DNA of 29,971 bases from an uncultured Clostridia bacterium. GTDB taxonomy: Bacteria > Bacillota > Clostridia > Christensenellales > UBA3700. Positions within the stretch are counted from its first letter, which is position 1, and every line of letters starts with the position of its first letter. The position numbers were made by a program, and so were the translations under genes. Of the stretch, positions 25,710-29,971 are shown one piece after another. Location: NCBI GenBank assembly GCA_946623205.1, contig CAMOQV010000005.1, forward strand, positions 1 through 29,971. The letters run 5' to 3'. The notes beneath the pieces are model-generated. The model saw nothing but the letters and a program-made list of their open reading frames with translations, ran no database searches and had not been told where the DNA came from.

Positions 25710-26767
25710 TGTATTTTGATATAGCAAATAAAAAATTTGATGAGATAAAAGATAAAGAAGACAAAGTAATTTTGGCTGTAGAGAGTTCATGCGATGAAAC
25801 AGCATGCGCAATCTTAAAGGGCAAAGAAATTAAAGCAAACATTATTGCATCTCAAATTGAAATACATAAAAGATTCGGTGGTGTTGTTCCAGAGATAGCA
25901 TCTAGAAACCACATAATGGCGATTCAAAACTGTGTTGATGAAGCTCTAAAAGAAGCTAATATGACGCTTGATGATATAGACCTATTTGCTGTAACATACG
26001 GAGCTGGGTTATTAGGTGCGTTATTAGTTGGCGTTTCGTATATAAAAGCACTTGCTTTTGCTACGCAAAAACCACTAATTGCCGTTAACCATATTAAAGG
26101 ACATATTGCTGCAAATTACATTGCAAATCCAGAATTAAAACCACCATATATTTGTTTAATTGCGTCAGGTGGGCACACTGCGATTGCGCACGTAAAAGGA
26201 TACAATGATATAGAGATATTAGGGACAACACAAGATGATGCTTGCGGTGAAGCTTTTGATAAAGTAGCAAGAGTTTTAGGCTTAGAATATCCAGGTGGTC
26301 CACAAATTCAAAAACTTGCAAAACTAGGCAAGCCAACAATTGAAATTCCAACACCATATAAAGATGTAGATACATACGATTTTTCTTTCTCAGGAATTAA
26401 AACTGCCGTTATAAATTATGTTCACAAATTAGAACAAAAGGGCGAGCAAATTCCAAGAGAAGATTTAGCTTGTTCATTCCAAGAAAAAGTTACAGATATT
26501 ATGGTAAATAATACGATAAAATGTGCAAAAGACAAGCATTTAAAAAATATCGTAATTGCTGGTGGAGTTGGCTCAAATGAATGTTTAAGAGCAAAGATGG
26601 ATAATGCTGCTAAAAAGTATAATTTCAACGTTTATTATCCACCAATTAAGCTTTGTACAGATAACGCAGTAATGATTGCATCTCAAGCTTATCACTCAAT
26701 TTTAGCTGGTGTTAGACCTGTAGACATCGACCTTGATGCCTCTGCAAACGTTAAAATTACCGACTAA
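25709..26767 (+). CDS. tsaD: tRNA N6-adenosine threonylcarbamoyltransferase
   Basis: 352 residues. TsaD, with TsaB and TsaE (not in this window), transfers the threonylcarbamoyl group onto A37 of tRNAs that read ANN codons. The ASKHA-fold marks are VESSCDETACA, GGVVPEIASRNH, the metal-binding His pair in NHIKGHIAAN, CLIASGGHTAIAH, GEAFDKVARVLGL and IAGGVGSNECLR. The conserved core starts at about residue 20, so there is an N-terminal extension of about 17 residues compared with E. coli. No internal Met offers a shorter start, and ATG 25709 is coupled to the prfB stop with GAAGG just before it. No terminator is evident after it. Confidence 0.97.
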   Translation: MYFDIANKKFDEIKDKEDKVILAVESSCDETACAILKGKEIKANIIASQIEIHKRFGGVVPEIASRNHIMAIQNCVDEALKEANMTLDDIDLFAVTYGAGLLGALLVGVSYIKALAFATQKPLIAVNHIKGHIAANYIANPELKPPYICLIASGGHTAIAHVKGYNDIEILGTTQDDACGEAFDKVARVLGLEYPGGPQIQKLAKLGKPTIEIPTPYKDVDTYDFSFSGIKTAVINYVHKLEQKGEQIPREDLACSFQEKVTDIMVNNTIKCAKDKHLKNIVIAGGVGSNECLRAKMDNAAKKYNFNVYYPPIKLCTDNAVMIASQAYHSILAGVRPVDIDLDASANVKITD

Positions 26768-26776
26768 TAATTAGAA

Positions 26777-26793
26777 TTTACATAGATTTTACA
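26777..26793 (+). promoter_or_regulatory. TTTACA-N5-TTTACA element upstream of rpsL
   Basis: TTTACA (26777-26782), spacer TAGAT, TTTACA (26788-26793). The element and its 55-bp distance to the TTGAC box match the copy at rpoB. It lies 10 nt after the tsaD stop codon. Confidence 0.55.
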
Positions 26794-26831
26794 TATATTT
26801 TTTAGTGATTTTGAAAAATCATAAATTTCGT

Positions 26832-26906
26832 TTGACTTAATATATATTAATATGCAAAAATACTTTTGCTGTGCGTAGGAGACTACGTATTGTATTGTAT
26901 TATAAT
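26832..26906 (+). promoter_or_regulatory. rpsL promoter region
   Basis: TTGACT (26832-26837) follows TTTTGAAAA (26809-26817) and TTTCG, in the same layout as at rpoB. A matching -10 at normal spacing is not obvious. A perfect TATAAT lies farther on (26901-26906) without a clear -35. Between them TGCGTAG-GAGA-CTACGTA (26872-26889) is a 7-bp hairpin with a GNRA-type loop. I am sure of the boxes, not of which pair is used. Confidence 0.45.
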
Positions 26907-26948
26907 CGAGAAATTCACGGTGTACGAAGGACTCGAGGTCTATATACA

Positions 26949-26983
26949 ATGAGTTTATCCTTCGGGGTTGCTGGGTAACTCAT
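26949..26983 (+). other. Stable hairpin in the rpsL leader
   Basis: ATGAGTT (26949-26955) pairs perfectly with AACTCAT (26977-26983). Past one bulged T, ATCC (26957-26960) pairs with GGGT (26973-26976) for about 11 bp in all. Alternatively the loop can form its own ATCC-TTCG-GGGT hairpin. No U-run follows; the AGGAGG site of rpsL lies about 17 nt downstream. It may be an autoregulatory leader. I find no tRNA or known riboswitch pattern in it. Confidence 0.45.
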
Positions 26984-27011
26984 CCGATCAAAAAACATAG
27001 GAGGTAATAAC

Positions 27012-27383
27012 ATGCCAACAATTAATCAGTTACTTAAGGCTGGTAGAGAAAAGCAAGTAGCAAAGAGTACTACACCTATCATGAAGCAAAATCCTCAAAA
27101 GAGAGGCGTATGTCTTTCAGTTACTACTACATCACCAAAGAAGCCAAATTCTGCTATGAGAAAAATTGCAAGAGTTCGTCTAGTTAATGGTATGGAAGGT
27201 ACAATCTACATTCCAGGTGAAGGCCATAACTTACAAGAGCACAGCGTAGTTCTTATCAGAGGCGGAAGAGTAAGAGATTTGCCAGGTGTAAGATACCACA
27301 TTATTCGTGGAACACTTGACTGTGCAGGCGTTGCTAAGAGAAAGCAAGCCAGATCTAAATACGGCGCAAAGAGACCTAAATAG
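27012..27383 (+). CDS. rpsL: 30S ribosomal protein S12
   Basis: 123 residues, the normal length. S12 sits at the decoding centre and affects accuracy. MPTINQLLKAGREK, QKRGVCLSVTTTSPKKPNSA, GEGHNLQEHSVVLIRGG and LDCAGVAKRKQARSKYG are all family-typical. Lys43 in PKKPNSA is conserved. The second streptomycin-linked position, Lys88 in M. tuberculosis (87 in E. coli), is Arg88 here (codon AGA at 27273-27275, in GRVRDLPG). AGGAGG precedes the ATG. rpsG and fusA follow in the usual str-operon order, but rpoC is about 10 kb away. Confidence 0.99.
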   Translation: MPTINQLLKAGREKQVAKSTTPIMKQNPQKRGVCLSVTTTSPKKPNSAMRKIARVRLVNGMEGTIYIPGEGHNLQEHSVVLIRGGRVRDLPGVRYHIIRGTLDCAGVAKRKQARSKYGAKRPK

Positions 27384-27427
27384 TCGGATGCACGCAACAC
27401 AACAATCTAATTAAGGAGGTAATAAAT

Positions 27428-27898
27428 ATGCCAAGAAGAAATAGCGTTCCAGTTAGAGACGTTCTACCAGATCCTACTTACGGAAGCAAGGTTATTGCTA
27501 AATTCATCAACCAAGTTATGTATGATGGTAAGAAAGGAACTGCTCAAGAAATCGTTTATGGAGCTTTCGATATAGTTAACAATAAGTTAGGACAAGACGC
27601 AGTTGACGTTTTCACTAAGGCTTTAGCAAATGCTACACCAGAAGTAGAAGTTAAGGCTAGAAGAGTAGGTGGTGCTACATATCAAGTACCATGTGAAATC
27701 AGACCAGCTAGACGTCAAACTTTAGCCATCAGATGGTTAGTAAACTCTGCTAGAAATAGAGGAGAAAAGACAATGATGGAAAGAGTTGCTGCTGAACTTA
27801 TTGATGCATTTAACAACACAGGAAATGCAGTTAAGAAGAAAGAAGAAATGCAAAGAATGGCTGAAGCTAATAAGGCTTATGCTCATTATCGTTATTAA
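27428..27898 (+). CDS. rpsG: 30S ribosomal protein S7
   Basis: 156 residues, complete. S7 starts assembly of the 16S 3' major domain (the 30S head) and lies near the E and P sites. MPRRNSVPVRDVLPDPTYGS, QVMYDGKKGTAQEIVYGA, EVKARRVGGATYQVPCEIRP and RRQTLAIRWLVNSARNRGEKTM are clear matches. AAGGAGG precedes the ATG. The 44-nt gap after rpsL is much shorter than the E. coli S7 autoregulatory spacer, and I see no structure like it there. Confidence 0.99.
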   Translation: MPRRNSVPVRDVLPDPTYGSKVIAKFINQVMYDGKKGTAQEIVYGAFDIVNNKLGQDAVDVFTKALANATPEVEVKARRVGGATYQVPCEIRPARRQTLAIRWLVNSARNRGEKTMMERVAAELIDAFNNTGNAVKKKEEMQRMAEANKAYAHYRY

Positions 27899-27930
27899 TA
27901 TAGCGACAAATTATTTAGGAGAAAAAATAT

Positions 27931-29971
27931 ATGCCTAGAGAATATTCATTAGACCATACAAGAAATATCGGTATCATGGCTCACATCGATGCTGGTAAAA
28001 CAACAACAACAGAAAGAATCCTATTCTATACAGGTATCAACCATAAGATAGGTGAAGTTCATGATGGTGCTGCTACTATGGACTGGATGGAACAAGAACA
28101 AGAAAGAGGTATCACAATTTGTTCTGCCGCAACAACAACACACTGGAAAGGAAATGTAATCAATATCATTGATACACCAGGACACGTTGACTTCACAGTA
28201 GAAGTTGAAAGAAGTTTACGTATTCTAGATGGTGCTGTTGCTTTGTTCTGTGCAAGAGGCGGTGTTGAACCACAATCTGAAACAGTATGGCACCAAGCTA
28301 CAAAATACCATGTTCCAAGAATTGCCTTTGTTAACAAAATGGACAAGGACGATGCTAGTTTCGAAAGAGCAATGGGCATGATGAACAAGAGATTAAATGC
28401 AAACGCAGTTCCAATGCAATACCCAATGGGAAGTGCTAAGGAATTCGAAGGTGTTATCGATTTGTTAACAATGGAAGCTGTTCATTTTGAAGGCGCTAAC
28501 GGTATCAATATCGTTAGAGGACCTATTCCAGAAAAGTACTTAGAAGGTGCTAAGGAATACAGAATGAGAATGCTAGAAGCTGTTGCTAACTTAGATGATG
28601 ACATTATGATGTTATTCTTAGATGAAAAGTACGATGAAATCACACCTGAAATGATTAAGCCAGTTGTAAGAAAGGCTACAATCGGAATGAAGATGACTCC
28701 ATGTTTCTGTGGTACATCTTTAGGAAACAAGGGTGTTCAATTGTTACTAGATGCTGTAGTTGATTATCTACCATCTCCAATCGATCTTCCTCCAGTTGAA
28801 GGTTCACTTCCAGGAAGCAAAGAATTAACAGAAGTTAGACATTCAGATGATAATGAACCACTAGCTGGTTTAGCATTCAAGATTGCTGCAGACCCATTCG
28901 TTGGTAAGTTAGCATACTACAGAGTTTACTCTGGTGTTCTACAAAAGGGTTCATACGTATATAACTCTACAAAGGACAAGAGAGAAAGAATTGGTCGTCT
29001 TGTAAGAATGCACGCTAACAGCCGTACAGAAATCGATGAAGCACATGCAGGCGACATCGTAGCTATCGTAGGATTAAAGGATACAACAACAGGTGACACA
29101 TTGTGTGATGAAGACCATCCAATCGTTCTAGAGAGTATGGAATTCCCAGAACCAGTTATCCAAATCGCTATCGAGCCAAAGACAAAGGCTGGTCAAGAAA
29201 AGATGGGTCTAGCTCTACAAAAGTTAGCTGAAGAAGATCCTACATTCAAGACATACACAGATCAAGAAACAGGACAAACAATCATCGCTGGTATGGGTGA
29301 ATTACACTTGGATATCATCGTTGATAGATTAAAGAGAGAATTCAAGGTTGAAGCAGATGTTGGTAACCCACAAGTTGCTTACCGTGAAACAATCAGACAA
29401 ACAGTTAATGCTGAAGGTCTATTCAAGAGACAATCTGGTGGTAAAGGTCAATACGGACATTGTAAAATTGTTCTTTCACCAAACGAACCAGGAAAGGGCA
29501 TTACATTCGTGGATAAGACAGTCGGTGGTGCTATTCCAAAGGAATTTATCCCAGCTGTAGAAAAAGGTATCAGAGACGCAGCACAAGGCGGTATTCTTGC
29601 TGGTTACGAAATGGTAGATTTCAACATCGATCTAGTTGATGGTAGCTACCACGAAGTAGACTCTTCAGAAATGGCCTTCCAAATCGCTGGTTCTATGGCA
29701 TTCAAAGATGGCGCAGCAAAGGCTAATCCATGTCTTCTAGAGCCTATCATGTCTGTAGAAGTAGTTGCTCCAGATGAATACTTAGGAACAGTTCTTGGTA
29801 CAATTTCAGGAAGAAGAGGAAACATCAAGACAACTGAAGACCGTGGTGGTGTTCAAGTAGTTGATGCTGATGTTCCACTAGGAGAAATGTTTGGATATGC
29901 TACAGAACTTCGTGGATCTACACAAGGTCGTGGTAACTTCTCAATGCAATTCTCACACTATGCTGAAGTTC
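27931..29971 (+). CDS. fusA: Elongation factor G (3' end outside window)
   Basis: 680 residues are visible, so only about 10-15 are missing at the window edge. EF-G is the GTPase that drives translocation and helps recycle ribosomes. GTPase motifs are GIMAHIDAGKTTTT (G1), ERGITICSAATTT (G2), NIIDTPGHVDFT (G3) and FVNKMDK (G4). GMGELHLDII in domain III, GGKGQYGHCKIVL in domain IV, and the domain V start LEPIMSVEVVAPDEYLG with GRRGNI follow in the normal order. GGAG precedes the ATG, 32 nt after rpsG, completing rpsL-rpsG-fusA. Position 4 of the FCARGGVEPQSE loop is Arg where E. coli has Val, with no known consequence. Confidence 0.98.
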   Translation, partial: MPREYSLDHTRNIGIMAHIDAGKTTTTERILFYTGINHKIGEVHDGAATMDWMEQEQERGITICSAATTTHWKGNVINIIDTPGHVDFTVEVERSLRILDGAVALFCARGGVEPQSETVWHQATKYHVPRIAFVNKMDKDDASFERAMGMMNKRLNANAVPMQYPMGSAKEFEGVIDLLTMEAVHFEGANGINIVRGPIPEKYLEGAKEYRMRMLEAVANLDDDIMMLFLDEKYDEITPEMIKPVVRKATIGMKMTPCFCGTSLGNKGVQLLLDAVVDYLPSPIDLPPVEGSLPGSKELTEVRHSDDNEPLAGLAFKIAADPFVGKLAYYRVYSGVLQKGSYVYNSTKDKRERIGRLVRMHANSRTEIDEAHAGDIVAIVGLKDTTTGDTLCDEDHPIVLESMEFPEPVIQIAIEPKTKAGQEKMGLALQKLAEEDPTFKTYTDQETGQTIIAGMGELHLDIIVDRLKREFKVEADVGNPQVAYRETIRQTVNAEGLFKRQSGGKGQYGHCKIVLSPNEPGKGITFVDKTVGGAIPKEFIPAVEKGIRDAAQGGILAGYEMVDFNIDLVDGSYHEVDSSEMAFQIAGSMAFKDGAAKANPCLLEPIMSVEVVAPDEYLGTVLGTISGRRGNIKTTEDRGGVQVVDADVPLGEMFGYATELRGSTQGRGNFSMQFSHYAEV

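Noticed and set aside
26907..27011. A tRNA or tRNA-like element in the rpsL leader
   Set aside because: One long hairpin is present, but there is no cloverleaf, no T-loop GTTCRA sequence and no acceptor pairing.
1..29971. Mobile elements, prophage, CRISPR, toxin-antitoxin or defence systems
   Set aside because: I saw no transposase, integrase, repeat array or recognisable defence gene; the gene content is uniform housekeeping.

Overview
The window is an A+T-rich stretch of bacterial chromosome carrying mostly housekeeping genes. It most likely comes from a low-GC Bacillota, probably a Clostridia-like lineage. The evidence is strong AGGAGG-type ribosome binding sites, an RqcP-type S4 protein, a RecD2 helicase, a SAM-I riboswitch before metK, a fused IspDF, and Firmicute-style acidic tails on RpoB. 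TGA is used as a stop (deoB), so the Mollicute code does not apply. I cannot name a genus. I see no prophage, transposon, CRISPR array, tRNA or rRNA.

Layout. 1-2483 (+): the end of an NhaC-type Na+/H+ antiporter with a terminator, a zinc-ribbon/TM2 membrane protein and a Ca2+/Na+ antiporter. 2480-3403 (-): a diacylglycerol-kinase-family lipid kinase. A divergent promoter pair at 3421-3495 separates it from a (+) operon at 3506-7256. That operon encodes a HAD-phosphatase/DeoC fusion, DeoB, Cdd and a secreted EEP-family lipoprotein, and looks like a (deoxy)nucleoside-breakdown unit. 7240-8957 (-): rqcP, ispDF and a small two-helix membrane protein.

9250-16933 (+): rpoB and rpoC under their own promoter, without rplJL upstream. 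A SAM-I riboswitch follows with no visible terminator or promoter in between, then metK and recD2 (1-nt overlap). Next come a lipoprotein of unknown function, and secA-prfB-tsaD joined by 1-nt TAATG overlaps. 27012 to the end: rpsL, rpsG and fusA (cut by the window edge).

Most notable signals: (1) a tandem TTTACA-N5-TTTACA element 54-55 bp upstream of the TTGAC box of both rpoB and rpsL, suggesting co-regulation of transcription and translation machinery; (2) drug-target residues that match known resistance substitutions in both RpoB (Asn at the E. coli 526 position, Lys at 529, Val at 514) and S12 (Arg at position 88); (3) the HAD-DeoC fusion; (4) a SAM-I riboswitch whose 14-bp switch hairpin has no U-tract; (5) two genes whose promoters leave almost no 5' leader; (6) prfB without the usual programmed frameshift. 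Everything here was read by eye, with no searches run, so family assignments rest on recognised motifs.
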